Origin: Thiolapillus brandeum
GTDB lineage: Bacteria; Pseudomonadota; Gammaproteobacteria; Chromatiales; Chromatiaceae
Direction: 5' to 3'
Assembly: GCF_000828615.1 (NCBI RefSeq)
Contig: NZ_AP012273.1
Span: forward strand, 1,488,001-1,552,000
DNA length: 64,000 nt
Shown: positions 9,290-18,777 of the stretch, in pieces
Layout: each line of letters starts with the position of its first letter
Numbering within the stretch: position 1 is the first letter of the stretch
Program-made: the position numbers and the translations under genes
The notes under the pieces: model-generated
Databases searched by the model: none
What the model saw: only the letters and a program-made list of their open reading frames with translations
What the model was told of the DNA's origin: nothing

Positions 9290-10639
9290 ATGATTACAGC
9301 ACCGGGAGTGGGATCAGGTCTGGATGTGCAATCCATCGTCAGCCAGCTCATGGCTCTCGAGCGTAGGCCGCTGGAGGCACTGGCCAGGAGGCAGGATCAG
9401 TATGAGGCCCAGCTGAGCGCATACGGTCAACTCAACAGTGCCTTGTCCAGTTTCCAGGATGCCATGGAGGCGCTTGGTACCACGGACTCGTTCAAGGTAT
9501 ATGCGGCAACTTCAGCTGATGAATCTGCCCTGAAAGTGTCCGCCAACAGCAATGCCTCTCTGGGAACCTATAATGTGCGCGTGGAACGCCTTGCTTCCAA
9601 CCACAAGATGGCGTCCGCAGAGTTTCTCGATACGACTACCTTTGGGGGGAATGCTGGAGACGGGCTCACCATACAGGTTGGTGACACAGCTGCCAATGCC
9701 GTTTCCATAGATCTCAGTACAGCCGCTACCATGGAGGAGATCCGCGATCTGGTGAACGAAGATCCCGGCAATCCGGGGGTTACGGCAACCATCATCGATG
9801 GAAACAATGGCAACCAGAAGCTGGTTCTGACATCGGATGAGACAGGCACAGCGTCTGCCATCACCCTTTCCTATGCAGGAACCATCGATGCTGCCACATT
9901 CGGCATGCAAACCCTCAACGACATTGGTGGCGACCTGAGTCTGCTGGATTCCCGGATCAGTGTCGACGGGTACGACATTACCCGCTCCGGGAATACGCTG
10001 ACCGATGTGATTCAGGGAGTATCTCTGGATCTTCAGGCAGCCCGGCCGGGTGTGGATATCCAGATTAAGGTCGAGCGAGACACTTCATCGGTGAAAGAGT
10101 CTGTGCAGGGATTTGCCGATGCCTATAACGATTTGCGTACATCGATCCGTAGTCTGCGTGAGGGACAACTGGAGGCGGACAGCACCCTGTTGAGCATTGA
10201 GCGGGGCCTGTTGGGCATTCTCAACAATCCGACCGGAGGAGGAGCTTTCACGCATCTGACGGAAATCGGTGTTTCCCTACAGAAAGACGGCACCATGAGT
10301 GTAAACAGCAGTAGCATCGATGATGCACTGAATAGTGATTATTCAGCAGTCGCCGATCTTTTTGCAAATTCTGAAAATGGTTATGCCGTGCGGCTGGGTG
10401 CTCTTGCCGGTACCTGGCTGGAGGATGGTGGACTGATCGAATCCCGTACAGATGGACTGGATTCACGTATCGAAGACCTACAGGACAGGCAAATCGCCAT
10501 GGATCGCCGTCTTTCCCAGGTGGAAGCACGCTATCTGAAACAGTTTTCCAGCCTGGATTCCCTGATGTCCCAATTACAGGGAACCAGCAGCTTTTTGACA
10601 TCCCAGCTTGCCTCCCTGCCGGGGGCTGGCACCCGGTAA
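9290..10639 (+). CDS. fliD: Flagellar filament cap protein FliD
   Basis: 449 aa from the ATG at 9290 (MITAPGVGSGLDVQSIVSQLMALERRPL), the standard FliD start. Upstream in-frame codons overlap the sigma-54 site and are not used. The N-terminal domain has the MALERRPLEAL segment and the C-terminal helical region runs from about residue 355. FliD caps the filament and folds exported flagellin. It is followed after 51 nt by fliS, its usual partner gene. Confidence 0.96.
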   Translation: MITAPGVGSGLDVQSIVSQLMALERRPLEALARRQDQYEAQLSAYGQLNSALSSFQDAMEALGTTDSFKVYAATSADESALKVSANSNASLGTYNVRVERLASNHKMASAEFLDTTTFGGNAGDGLTIQVGDTAANAVSIDLSTAATMEEIRDLVNEDPGNPGVTATIIDGNNGNQKLVLTSDETGTASAITLSYAGTIDAATFGMQTLNDIGGDLSLLDSRISVDGYDITRSGNTLTDVIQGVSLDLQAARPGVDIQIKVERDTSSVKESVQGFADAYNDLRTSIRSLREGQLEADSTLLSIERGLLGILNNPTGGGAFTHLTEIGVSLQKDGTMSVNSSSIDDALNSDYSAVADLFANSENGYAVRLGALAGTWLEDGGLIESRTDGLDSRIEDLQDRQIAMDRRLSQVEARYLKQFSSLDSLMSQLQGTSSFLTSQLASLPGAGTR

Positions 10640-10690
10640 GATCGTACATTCTTGAATTCCCAAAACATATGGACCTAGCGGAGAAACACC

Positions 10691-11140
10691 ATGAGTTATC
10701 TTGCAACACCCAGTGCGGCTGAGCACTACAGTCAAGTTGACACATACACGGGGGTCACCGGCGCGGATTCACATCGCCTGGTGCTTATGCTACTCAATGG
10801 CGCCCTGAGCAACATTGCCGTCGCCAGAGGAACCATTGAGCATGGTGATGTATCAGCCAAGGGTGAATCCATCAGCCACGCCATTTCCATCATCAATGGC
10901 CTGCGTGGCAGTCTCAACCTGAAGCTTGGGGGAGAGCTGGCAGAAAATCTCGATCGTCTCTATGACTACATGGAAAGGAGACTTCTGGAAGTAACACTGC
11001 ATGGCGATGTGGAGATCCTGGAGGAAGTATCCAGCCTGCTGCATGAAATCAAGGAGGGATGGATGGCCATTCCCGAAGAGGTTCGCGCCGACCCGGTTAA
11101 GGCAGCCAGTGCAGAGCGATCTGACACCAATACACAGTGA
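10691..11140 (+). CDS. fliS: Flagellin export chaperone FliS
   Basis: 149 aa, slightly longer than the 130-aa norm. Family features: an N-terminal Y-x-Q-V-x-T segment (YSQVDTYTGVTGADSHRLVLMLLNGAL), AISIINGLRGSLNL and a helical C-terminus. FliS binds flagellin C-termini in the cytoplasm and holds monomers export-ready. The GCGGAGAAACACC ribosome-binding site is good. A structured repeat (copy B) begins immediately downstream, before the fliT-like gene. Confidence 0.95.
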   Translation: MSYLATPSAAEHYSQVDTYTGVTGADSHRLVLMLLNGALSNIAVARGTIEHGDVSAKGESISHAISIINGLRGSLNLKLGGELAENLDRLYDYMERRLLEVTLHGDVEILEEVSSLLHEIKEGWMAIPEEVRADPVKAASAERSDTNTQ

Positions 11141-11145
11141 GTTCT

Positions 11146-11314
11146 CTTAGCAGGATATTGAAAAAGTCCCTCCATGGGCTTTTTCAACTCAAAAAGACAA
11201 AAATGCGATTTTGTCTTTCCTCCATTTTCAATGACTTACAGTCACTGAAAATGGCCGCACATCCTTGTGCGGCATTCAGGCTGCCGAAAAACGGCGTTTT
11301 TCAGCAGCCTGTTG
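11146..11314 (+). repeat. Structured five-hairpin repeat, copy B
   Basis: It begins TTAGCAGGATATTG six bases after the fliS stop. It keeps the first stem (imperfect: TTGAAAAAGTCCC/GGGCTTTTTCAA), the GACAAAA/TTTTGTC stem, the ATTTTCAATGAC/GTCACTGAAAAT stem, CCGCAC/GTGCGG and the closing pair CAGGCTGCCGAAAAA/TTTTTCAGCAGCCTG (14 of 15 paired). The differences from copy A are often compensatory or confined to loops. Confidence 0.85.
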
Positions 11315-11333
11315 GCAGATGCCGGATTCCTGA

Positions 11334-11687
11334 ATGAACACAATGACCGATCAGTTGCACGAATTGCTTTCCCTGCATGGGCTTATGCTGGACTGGGCAA
11401 AGCTTGGAGAATGGGAGGATGTGGCAGCGGCTGAAAAGAGACGGCAGGAACTCCTGAGACATATATTTCAGGAGCCGGTACGGAAAGAGCATGTGGAAGA
11501 AGTCAGGTCTGCACTCGAAACCATGTTGAGCATCAACAAGCGTATCATGATTCTGTTGAAGAAGAGCCAGGGAGGAATAAGCAATGATATCGGCTCGATA
11601 CAGCAAGGGCGCCGCGCTCTGGCCGCATACACACAGAACGCAAAGCCCATGCAGTCGTCGGGCAGGGAAAGGGTCAACTCGGGCTAA
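11334..11687 (+). CDS. fliT: FliT-like flagellar export chaperone
   Basis: 117 aa, predicted mostly helical, with the FliT-type pattern of short helices (LLSLHGLMLDWAKLGEWEDVAAAEKRRQELL then MLSINKRIMILLKKSQ). FliT chaperones the cap protein FliD in the cytoplasm; the position right after fliD-fliS fits that role. Sequence conservation in this family is low, so the assignment leans on context and helical pattern. Its stop overlaps by 4 nt the 3' end of the convergent minus-strand gene. Confidence 0.75.
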   Translation: MNTMTDQLHELLSLHGLMLDWAKLGEWEDVAAAEKRRQELLRHIFQEPVRKEHVEEVRSALETMLSINKRIMILLKKSQGGISNDIGSIQQGRRALAAYTQNAKPMQSSGRERVNSG

Positions 11688-12175
11688 TCGTTGCTCCAGA
11701 TCTGTTCTTCAAGTCCGTTTTCACGAGTCCAGACCAAGTCGCTGATTGCCTCGAATTTGGCTACGGACATTGCGCCCCGCCGGCTTCGTTTCCCCGAGGA
11801 GTCTGCCAGTGCTTCGAGCACGGCTTCCCGATGAATTTCATGGATGCGGTAAGGTTCGAAGTTTGCATCCAGTAGCACAAGGGCAACATGCGTCCAGTCG
11901 CCGCTGGTGTTCAACTGTCCGATACGATATCCGGATTTCCCTTCGTTGAAAATCACTCGCCCCTTGATCTGATACCGCCTGTCGGCATGCGCCCCCGAAC
12001 CCACGGCATCTACGCCGGGTTCTCTCGGCTCCAGTGGTATCAAATTCAGATGCCTGGCGGCATCAAACCGCGCAATTTCACCAGTGACGGGCAGCGTTTG
12101 ACCGGTTGTTTCACGGTATCTGGCGGCCAGAGCGCGGGTTTCCGCAATCAGTTTTTCCAGCTCGTATAAGGGCAC
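11684..12175 (-). CDS. Conserved protein of unknown function, DUF6998-like
   Basis: 163 aa, minus strand, convergent with fliT. The centre (about residues 52-75) reads GVDAVGSGAHADRRYQIKGR. An Asp followed by Q-x-K after a short spacer recalls the core of PD-(D/E)XK nuclease folds and a group of small proteins I recall as DUF6998 that share R-Y-Q-I-K-G-R. The N-terminal 40 residues are helical and the C-terminal 60 include VALVLLDANFEPYRIHEIHREAV. No signal peptide or membrane segment. It interrupts the flagellar cluster between fliT and flrB and has no evident flagellar role. Confidence 0.7.
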   Translation of the reverse strand: MPLYELEKLIAETRALAARYRETTGQTLPVTGEIARFDAARHLNLIPLEPREPGVDAVGSGAHADRRYQIKGRVIFNEGKSGYRIGQLNTSGDWTHVALVLLDANFEPYRIHEIHREAVLEALADSSGKRSRRGAMSVAKFEAISDLVWTRENGLEEQIWSND

Positions 12176-12470
12176 TAATGGAGTTCCTTTTGTTTGGAAG
12201 GTGTTTCCCGAAGGACAATCATAGCAAAGCAGAGCACAGGCTTGTCTGCAACATGCGGAAAAGAAGAAGTCATCAACATCAGCGTTGCTGCTGCCATTCA
12301 GTCATTTCCTTGACGCAATCGGAACAATTGGCTTTTTCTGGCGTGACAATTCCTTGTCAGCGTATTGATATGGATTCTAAGGTATTGAAAATAAAAATAT
12401 AAAAAATAGGCATGGTTTTTGCTTTCATGAAAGTACAGAGATAACTGAACTGACCAGGGGCATATTGATC

Positions 12471-13718
12471 ATGGGAGCAAGCACGCCGACAGCCAAGCAA
12501 CTTGAAGATGCCTTTCAGGCCTTCAATCAGCTCAGCAGGGAACTGTCTGGCTCTTACAGCGATTTGCAGAACCAGGTGGTCAAACTGACGGCAGAGCTCA
12601 ACCGGGCTCGTGATGAAAAGCTCACAGAGCTTCTGGAACGGGAAAGACTTGCCGAACGGCTTGACAAAATGCTCCAGGCTTTACCGGCCGGTGTACTGGT
12701 GCTGGATGCCCGGGAAAAGATCCTCGATGCAAACCGCCAGGCCCGGGAAATGCTGGGAACAGGGCTCATTGGCGGCAATTGGAGCGAGACATCCCTGTCT
12801 GCGTTTGTTCATGGAGGAAATGAACTGCGTCTCAAGGATGGACGCTGGATAAGCATATCCACAAATCACCTGGACAACGATGGCGGGAAAATCGTCCTTC
12901 TCACGGATATCAGCGAAACCCGCCGCCTGCAGCATCTGCTCAATCAGCACCAAAGGCTCACTGCATTGGGAGAAATGTCTGCCAGACTTGCTCATCAGGT
13001 GCGAACGCCTTTGTCCACTCTACTGCTTTATTTGCCTCAACTGGAGAACGAGTCTCTGGAGCAGGGCAAAAGGAAGGAGCTGGTTTCGAGAATGAGAGAT
13101 TGCCTGCACCATATGGAGCAAACCACACTCAATATGCTGGCATATGCCCGCCGTGACCATGAACGGCGAGAGCCGATAGTGCTTCGGGAAGTCATAGACA
13201 GCCTGCTGGATACCATGGCCAATGAACTGGAGCGTCGAGAGGCAGCGCTGGAGATCTTCCAGGAGGCAGGAGATATCAGCGTCATGGGTAATCGGGATGC
13301 ATTTCTCGGTGCCTTGGTCAACCTGTTGGACAACGCCCTGGAGGCCTGTGAGACACAGCCCAAGCTGAAGCTGAAGGTATGGTGTTCTGAAGGCGGCATT
13401 GTCGCTGTTGATCTTCTGGACAATGGTGTGGGAATACCGGAAACGGCCATAGGCCACGTATTCGAACCATTTTTCACAACACGCAGTTCGGGTACAGGGC
13501 TGGGTCTGGCTGTTGCCAAGGCGGTTATTCATGGTATGGGCGGCACTATCGGCTTGCAGTCTGCTCCGGGGGAGGGAACCCGGGTTCGGATTCGTATTCC
13601 CACCAGGGAATCACAACCCGCGCTACCCGCACAAATGTTGCCCCGGGAGATATCCCCGGAATCCGGCAAGGCAATCCCTGTTTTGGAGGTTCCCGTAACG
13701 ATGGAGAACATGGCATGA
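12471..13718 (+). CDS. flrB: Flagellar sensor histidine kinase FlrB/FleS
   Basis: 415 aa, cytosolic (no membrane segments), as for FlrB/FleS. A coiled-coil N-terminus (about 10-65) leads into a PAS-like domain (65-145), HisKA with phospho-acceptor His in ARLAHQVRTPLS (about residue 177), and HATPase_c with N-box LVNLLDNALEA and GTGLGLAVAK. It phosphorylates the downstream regulator FlrC to switch on RpoN-dependent hook/basal-body genes. The ATG at 12471 follows CAGGGGCA; a TTG six bases earlier is possible. Its stop overlaps flrC by 4 nt. Confidence 0.93.
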   Translation: MGASTPTAKQLEDAFQAFNQLSRELSGSYSDLQNQVVKLTAELNRARDEKLTELLERERLAERLDKMLQALPAGVLVLDAREKILDANRQAREMLGTGLIGGNWSETSLSAFVHGGNELRLKDGRWISISTNHLDNDGGKIVLLTDISETRRLQHLLNQHQRLTALGEMSARLAHQVRTPLSTLLLYLPQLENESLEQGKRKELVSRMRDCLHHMEQTTLNMLAYARRDHERREPIVLREVIDSLLDTMANELERREAALEIFQEAGDISVMGNRDAFLGALVNLLDNALEACETQPKLKLKVWCSEGGIVAVDLLDNGVGIPETAIGHVFEPFFTTRSSGTGLGLAVAKAVIHGMGGTIGLQSAPGEGTRVRIRIPTRESQPALPAQMLPREISPESGKAIPVLEVPVTMENMA

Positions 13719-15061
13719 GTGATGAAGTGATTCTAATCGTTGAAGATGACAAGCCTTTGCAAAAGGCGTTGAGCGAAACCCTGGAACTGGCCGGGTACAA
13801 GGTTTACTGCGCAGGTGACGGTGATCAGGCGTTGACGGTTCTGGAGCGCCATGCAGACATCAGCCTGGTGATTACCGACATACAGATGCATCCCATGGAT
13901 GGGTACACGCTGCTCAATAACATCCGGCGCAAATACAGAAACCTTCCGGTCATCATAATGACTGCCTACGGCACCATAGACAACGCGGTGAAAGCGCTCC
14001 ACGAAGGGGCCGTGGATTACCTGGTGAAGCCCCTGGAAGCTGAACATCTTCTCAAGATGGTGGAAAAACACGTTATCCCGGTAGGATCCGACAAGGATGG
14101 AATCATGGTCGTAGCGGATCCCGTCAGTCGAGAGTTGGCGCGATTGGCCAAGCGTGTTGCAGGCTGTGATGCCACGGTGATGATTACAGGTGAATCCGGC
14201 ACAGGTAAAGAAGTGCTAGCACGATACATACATGCTCATTCACCACGTTCCCGGCAACCTTTTGTGGCCATAAACTGCGCAGCTATCCCGGAAAATATGC
14301 TTGAAGCGGTATTGTTCGGTTATGAACGAGGTGCTTTTACGGGCGCCCACCAGTCATCCCCGGGGAAATTCGAACAAGCCCAGGGAGGCACCCTGTTGCT
14401 GGATGAAATCACGGAGATGGATGCAGGCCTGCAATCCAAGCTCTTGAGAGTGCTCCAGGAAAAGGAAGTGGAAAGGCTTGGAGGTCGGCACATGATCAAG
14501 CTGGATGTTCGGGTATTGGCCACGAGCAACAGGGATCTTGCACAGGCCGTCAGGGATGGGTGTTTCAGAGAGGACTTGTATTACCGGCTCAACGTGTTTC
14601 CCCTGGAGTTGCCTCCTCTCAGGAAACGCAGGGAAGACATACTCCCCCTTGCCAGAAGATTTATATCCCAATATCTGAACGGCGAGTCCTACCCGGAACT
14701 CGGTAGAGGGGCCATGGGAAAGTTGCAGGACTATGACTGGCCTGGAAATGTCAGGGAACTGGAAAATGTCATACAGCGGGCTCTGATTCTGAAGAGAGGA
14801 ACAAGGATTGCCGCAGAGGATATCCATTTTGAACAGATGACTGCCAGCGCATTGCATGAAAATGAACATCTTCAGTCAGATGCCGTTACCCGGGAACGTC
14901 TGGGTAGTGCGCTTCGCCAGCAGGAAGCCGACATCATTATCACTGCCCTGGAAGAAGGCGGCAGTAGGACCGAAGTAGCAAGAAAACTGGGCATTAGCCC
15001 ACGAACATTGCGCTACAAATTGGCGAAGCTGCGTGATGCCGGAGTATGTGTTCCGGCCTGA
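13715..15061 (+). CDS. flrC: Sigma-54 dependent flagellar response regulator FlrC/FleR
   Basis: 448 aa. The receiver domain (1-120) has the acidic pair EDD, phospho-Asp in VITDIQMHPMDGY and Lys in KPLE. The AAA+ domain (about 135-360) has Walker A GESGTGKE, the sigma-54-contact motif GAFTGA and Walker B LLLDEI. The C-terminus is a Fis-type HTH (GGSRTEVARKLGISPRTLRYKLAKLR). It would activate the RpoN promoters seen before fliD, fliK and fliL. FlrA/FleQ, the usual master regulator, is not in the window. Confidence 0.95.
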   Translation: MSDEVILIVEDDKPLQKALSETLELAGYKVYCAGDGDQALTVLERHADISLVITDIQMHPMDGYTLLNNIRRKYRNLPVIIMTAYGTIDNAVKALHEGAVDYLVKPLEAEHLLKMVEKHVIPVGSDKDGIMVVADPVSRELARLAKRVAGCDATVMITGESGTGKEVLARYIHAHSPRSRQPFVAINCAAIPENMLEAVLFGYERGAFTGAHQSSPGKFEQAQGGTLLLDEITEMDAGLQSKLLRVLQEKEVERLGGRHMIKLDVRVLATSNRDLAQAVRDGCFREDLYYRLNVFPLELPPLRKRREDILPLARRFISQYLNGESYPELGRGAMGKLQDYDWPGNVRELENVIQRALILKRGTRIAAEDIHFEQMTASALHENEHLQSDAVTRERLGSALRQQEADIIITALEEGGSRTEVARKLGISPRTLRYKLAKLRDAGVCVPA

Positions 15062-15111
15062 TGGATCCATTTCCTGTCACAGAAACGAATATCCAAGTAA
15101 AGGAGAGCAAC

Positions 15112-15432
15112 ATGAGTGCTGTTGATGTCAACCAGCTTCTAAACCAGATGAAACACGTGGCTGCCCTGGCCGATAGAAAACCTGAGGTTAACCCGGGAAA
15201 CAGCCAGGGCCTGGATTTTGCTGAAGTGCTTCGCGGATCGGTAGAGGCCGTGAATGATTTGCAGAATCATGCTTCCGACATGTCTCAAAAATTTGAGCTT
15301 GGGGATCCATCCGTGAATCTGACGGAGGTCATGGTAGAGCTTCAGAAAGCCAATGTTTCCTTTGAGGCCATGAAACAGGTCAGGAACAAATTGCTCACTG
15401 CCTATAAAGACGTCATGAGTATGCAGGTATAG
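15112..15432 (+). CDS. fliE: Flagellar hook-basal body protein FliE
   Basis: 106 aa from the ATG at 15112, which has a strong AAGGAGAGCAAC site; an earlier in-frame ATG at 15046 overlaps flrC and lacks family sequence. FliE is the adaptor between MS ring and rod. The C-terminal half is diagnostic: FELGDPSVNLTEVMVELQKANVSFEAMKQVRNKLLTAYKDVMSMQV. It opens the fliEFGHIJ operon; no clear RpoN site is seen in the 50 nt before it. Confidence 0.95.
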   Translation: MSAVDVNQLLNQMKHVAALADRKPEVNPGNSQGLDFAEVLRGSVEAVNDLQNHASDMSQKFELGDPSVNLTEVMVELQKANVSFEAMKQVRNKLLTAYKDVMSMQV

Positions 15433-15454
15433 ATTCAGAGAACCGGGTGAAATC

Positions 15455-17146
15455 ATGGCACTGGTAAAGACAGAAAAGATGCTTGAACAGATACAGGGAT
15501 TTGGTTCCCTTTCCCTGTGGCGTCAATTGGGACTCATGGTGCTTCTGGCAGCTATTATTGCTATCGCAGTAGCAGTGGTTTTGTGGTCCAGGACGCCGAA
15601 CTACAGCATATTGTTTGGAAATCTCCCGGCATCCGAGCTGGTTGAGATTGCCAATGCGCTGGATGCTGCCAATATTCCGTACAAGGTGGAACATGCCAGC
15701 GGTTCAATCACAGTTCCCCGCAGCAGGATTCATGAAACGCGCATTCGCCTGGCAACACAAGGACTTCCCAAGGGCAAAGCTGCCGGCTATGAGCTGCTGG
15801 ACAGGAAAATGGAATTTGGTACGAGCAGATTTCTGGAAAATGCCCGTTACCAGCAGGCATTGGAGGGTGAGCTGGCACGCACCATCAGCGCCCTGGATGA
15901 CGTACAGCAGGCAAGGGTGCATCTTGCCTTGCCCAAGGATTCTGTATTTGTTCGTGACCGGGTCAGGCCGGAGGCATCAGTCCTGCTGCAACTCGCATCC
16001 GGACAGGAACTGGAACGAGCACAGGTGGCGGGTATCGTTCATCTGGTGGCTTCCAGTATTCCCAAGATGAAGCCGGAAGACGTTGCGGTAGTGGATCAAC
16101 AAGGACATCTCCTGAGCGAAAAAAAGGAAGAAAACAGCCTGGCCCTGAATACCAGTCAACTGGACTACACACATCAACTGGAAGCGATCTATGTACAACG
16201 TATCAAAGATATTCTCAGTCCATTTGTGGGCAGCGGTGGCGTGCGTGCACAGGTTGTAGCCGACCTGGATTTCACGGTGTCCGAGCAGACACAGGAGCAA
16301 TACGTTCCGGAAAAAAACCTGGTACGCAGCGAAGATATACGCGAGGAGAAAAATGATCTTGCCAATCCCGTGGGGATACCAGGGGCGTTGACCAACCAGC
16401 CTCCCCGTGGGGGTACCACAGGAGAGTTGCCTGAAAACAATGGCGACAAGACAGTTGACGTTCGTTCCAAGCACGTCGTCAGGAACTATGAGCTGGATCG
16501 CACCATCATTCATTCCCGGCGCCTACCGGGTCAGGTTCGCAGGCTATCTGTGGGTGTGGTAGTCGACTACAAGAAGAAGATTCTGGATGACGGAACCATT
16601 GAACAGGTAGCTCTTACGGAGCAGGAACTGCAGCATGTCACTGCACTGGTCAAGGAAGCCGTGGGGTTCGATGAAACCCGAAAAGACAGTGTGAATGTCA
16701 TCAATACTTCTTTCCAGGGGGTTCAAAAGATGGAACCGCCGGAGGAAGTACCTCTCTGGCAGCAGACCTGGGTATGGGATTTGGCCAAGCCGGCATTGGG
16801 TGGTTTGTTTGTGCTGATTCTTGTGTTCGGGGTGCTTCGCCCGGCGTTGAACAATCTGTCAGAAGCCGGGCGCATCGCCCATTCCGGTACCGAAGGCGAG
16901 GTGCTCCTGGCATCTGATGGCGGAGCTGCCGTGGCCGGCCTGCCCACACCTGATGGTGCAGTGCCAGCTGGTCAGGGGACACAGGACAACGACGATGTGG
17001 CCGTTGCCGAGGGCAGCCATGAGCCTGGAGAGGAATTTGGACAGAAGCCACCTGCGCTGGATATTGAAACCGCAAGAAGCATGGTTCAGAAGGATCCTCG
17101 AAGAGTGGCACAGGTGGTAAAAAACTGGGTGGCAGACAATGAGTGA
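15455..17146 (+). CDS. fliF: Flagellar MS-ring protein FliF
   Basis: 563 aa, normal length. Two membrane segments bracket the large periplasmic region: about residues 27-48 (LGLMVLLAAIIAIAVAVVLW) and about 443-465 (PALGGLFVLILVFGVLRP). Conserved blocks include YSILFGNLPASELVEIANALDAANIPYKV and the LEGELARTISALDDVQQARVHLALP ring-building segment. The acidic C-terminus (DIETARSMVQKDPRRVAQVVKNWV) binds FliG. The stop overlaps fliG by 8 nt. Confidence 0.97.
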   Translation: MALVKTEKMLEQIQGFGSLSLWRQLGLMVLLAAIIAIAVAVVLWSRTPNYSILFGNLPASELVEIANALDAANIPYKVEHASGSITVPRSRIHETRIRLATQGLPKGKAAGYELLDRKMEFGTSRFLENARYQQALEGELARTISALDDVQQARVHLALPKDSVFVRDRVRPEASVLLQLASGQELERAQVAGIVHLVASSIPKMKPEDVAVVDQQGHLLSEKKEENSLALNTSQLDYTHQLEAIYVQRIKDILSPFVGSGGVRAQVVADLDFTVSEQTQEQYVPEKNLVRSEDIREEKNDLANPVGIPGALTNQPPRGGTTGELPENNGDKTVDVRSKHVVRNYELDRTIIHSRRLPGQVRRLSVGVVVDYKKKILDDGTIEQVALTEQELQHVTALVKEAVGFDETRKDSVNVINTSFQGVQKMEPPEEVPLWQQTWVWDLAKPALGGLFVLILVFGVLRPALNNLSEAGRIAHSGTEGEVLLASDGGAAVAGLPTPDGAVPAGQGTQDNDDVAVAEGSHEPGEEFGQKPPALDIETARSMVQKDPRRVAQVVKNWVADNE

Positions 17147-18152
17147 TCAGGAACAAGTAACTGTGGATGGCCTTGAAAGAGCCGCGATCTTCATGATGAG
17201 CCTGGGTGAGAAAGAGGCCGCGGCCATTATCCGCTACATGGAGCCCAAAGAAGTGCAGCGTGTGGGATCAGCCATGGCGGCCCTGTCTCATGTCACCCAT
17301 GAGCAGATCGACCGGGTGTTGGGAAGTTTTGCCGAGGCCGTGGAACGGGAAACCGCCCTGGGTCTGGATTCAGAGGAATATGTAAGAAATACGCTCGTTG
17401 AAGCCTTTGGTGTGGAAAAGGCAGTAAACCTGATTGATCGAATTCTGACCAAGCCGAATTCCAAGGGGATTGAGTCCCTGAAATGGCTGGATCCGCGGGC
17501 CATAGCAGAAATTTTCCGTTTCGAGCACCCTCAGATTGTATCCATTGTTCTTTCATATCTGGACAACGACCAGGCGGCAGAAGTTCTCAAGTATTTCCCG
17601 GAGGAAAGGCGAGCGGACGTGCTGATGCGCATTGCGACTCTTGATGGCGTTCAGCCATCTGCCCTTCAGGAACTGGATGACATACTGGAGCGTCAGTATG
17701 CCGGAAGTTTCTCCCTTACCAGCCCGGCGTCCGGAGGAAAGGAAACCGCAGCCAACATACTCAACTTTCTTGATGCGGATGCAGAGCAGAAGATTACGGA
17801 AGCCATTCAGAAGGTTGACGAGGCACTCGCGGAGGAAATCCAGAACCTCATGTTCGTCTTCAGCAATCTGCTCGATGTCGATGATCGTGGTATTCAGACC
17901 CTGTTGCGTGAGGTGCCCTCGGATACCTTGTTGCTGGCCCTCAAAGGAGCCGATCAGGACGTTCAGAACAAGATTTTCAAGAACATGTCCAAGCGTGCTG
18001 CCGACATGTTGCGTGATGACCTGGAGGCCAAGGGCCCGGTTCGCCTCAGTGAAGTCGAGGAAGCCCAGAAGGCGATACTGGCCGTAGCCAAGCGGTTGGC
18101 GGATGAAGGTGAAATCGCTCTGGGTGGATCCGGAGGTGATGAATTTGTCTAA
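17139..18152 (+). CDS. fliG: Flagellar motor switch protein FliG
   Basis: 337 aa. The N-terminal FliF-binding domain (LERAAIFMMSLGEKEAAAIIRYMEPKEVQ), middle domain with the EHPQ motif (FEHPQIVSIVLSYL) and C-terminal torque-generating domain (MFVFSNLLDVDDRGIQTLLREV) with its charged helix (KNMSKRAADMLRDDLEAKGP) are all present. It transmits torque from the stator to the C ring. It overlaps fliF upstream and fliH downstream. Confidence 0.97.
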   Translation: MSDQEQVTVDGLERAAIFMMSLGEKEAAAIIRYMEPKEVQRVGSAMAALSHVTHEQIDRVLGSFAEAVERETALGLDSEEYVRNTLVEAFGVEKAVNLIDRILTKPNSKGIESLKWLDPRAIAEIFRFEHPQIVSIVLSYLDNDQAAEVLKYFPEERRADVLMRIATLDGVQPSALQELDDILERQYAGSFSLTSPASGGKETAANILNFLDADAEQKITEAIQKVDEALAEEIQNLMFVFSNLLDVDDRGIQTLLREVPSDTLLLALKGADQDVQNKIFKNMSKRAADMLRDDLEAKGPVRLSEVEEAQKAILAVAKRLADEGEIALGGSGGDEFV

Positions 18153-18777
18153 CCAGAAGACTTTTGGCAATGCGGTTCGTGCCTGGCAGGCTCCCTCACT
18201 GACTTCCGGCGAGGATGCAGGAAGTCATGATGAAAAAGTTGTTCTACCCACGGCAGATCAGATTGAAGCTCTACAAAACGCAGCCCATGAGGAAGGTTTT
18301 GCGAGGGGATACCAGGAAGGTCTGGCTGCGGCTCAGGAAAAGATCCAGACACGTGTCGATCACCTGGATTCGTTACTGGACTGCCTGGGCCGCCCCCTGG
18401 CGCAGCTGAGTAGCCAGGTAGAGGAGGAACTGGTACTTCTTGCCCTCGCCATAGCCAAACAGTTGGTTCGAAGGGAATTCAAGGTGGATCCTGCGCACAT
18501 CATTGGAGTGATACGTACGGCTGTTGCCCAATTACCGGTGTGTAACAACCGGGTTGTCATTGAGCTTCATCCCGAAGATGCGTCCCTGGTGAGGGAAATG
18601 CTGAACCTCGATGAAGAAGCAGAGGCAAGCTGGCGCATCAATGAAGTGCCAACACTCACCCGTGGAGGCTGCCGGATAGACAATGGGGAGTCGCATATCG
18701 ATGCCACGGTAGAGACCCGTATCAACCAGGTTGCGGCCAGCCTGTTCGGGGGTGAACGGGCGGTGGATGACGAATGA
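18139..18777 (+). CDS. fliH: Flagellar assembly protein FliH
   Basis: 212 aa from the ATG at 18139. GGAGG lies only 2 nt before that ATG, so the in-frame TTG at 18145 (8-nt spacing) is an equally likely start. FliH regulates the export ATPase FliI. Typical features: a region rich in Gly and charged residues ([22 protein letters not shown]) and a V-ATPase E-subunit-like C-terminal domain ([24 protein letters not shown]). It overlaps fliG by 14 nt and fliI by 4 nt, so translation is probably coupled. Confidence 0.92.
   Translation: MNLSNQKTFGNAVRAWQAPSLTSGEDAGSHDEKVVLPTADQIEALQNAAHEEGFARGYQEGLAAAQEKIQTRVDHLDSLLDCLGRPLAQLSSQVEEELVLLALAIAKQLVRREFKVDPAHIIGVIRTAVAQLPVCNNRVVIELHPEDASLVREMLNLDEEAEASWRINEVPTLTRGGCRIDNGESHIDATVETRINQVAASLFGGERAVDDE

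Noticed and set aside
12339-12354. TGGCGTGACAATTCCT as a sigma-54 promoter for flrBC
   Set aside because: The -12 element is CC instead of GC at the required spacing. It could be a weak or diverged site, but the match is too poor beside the three good sites.
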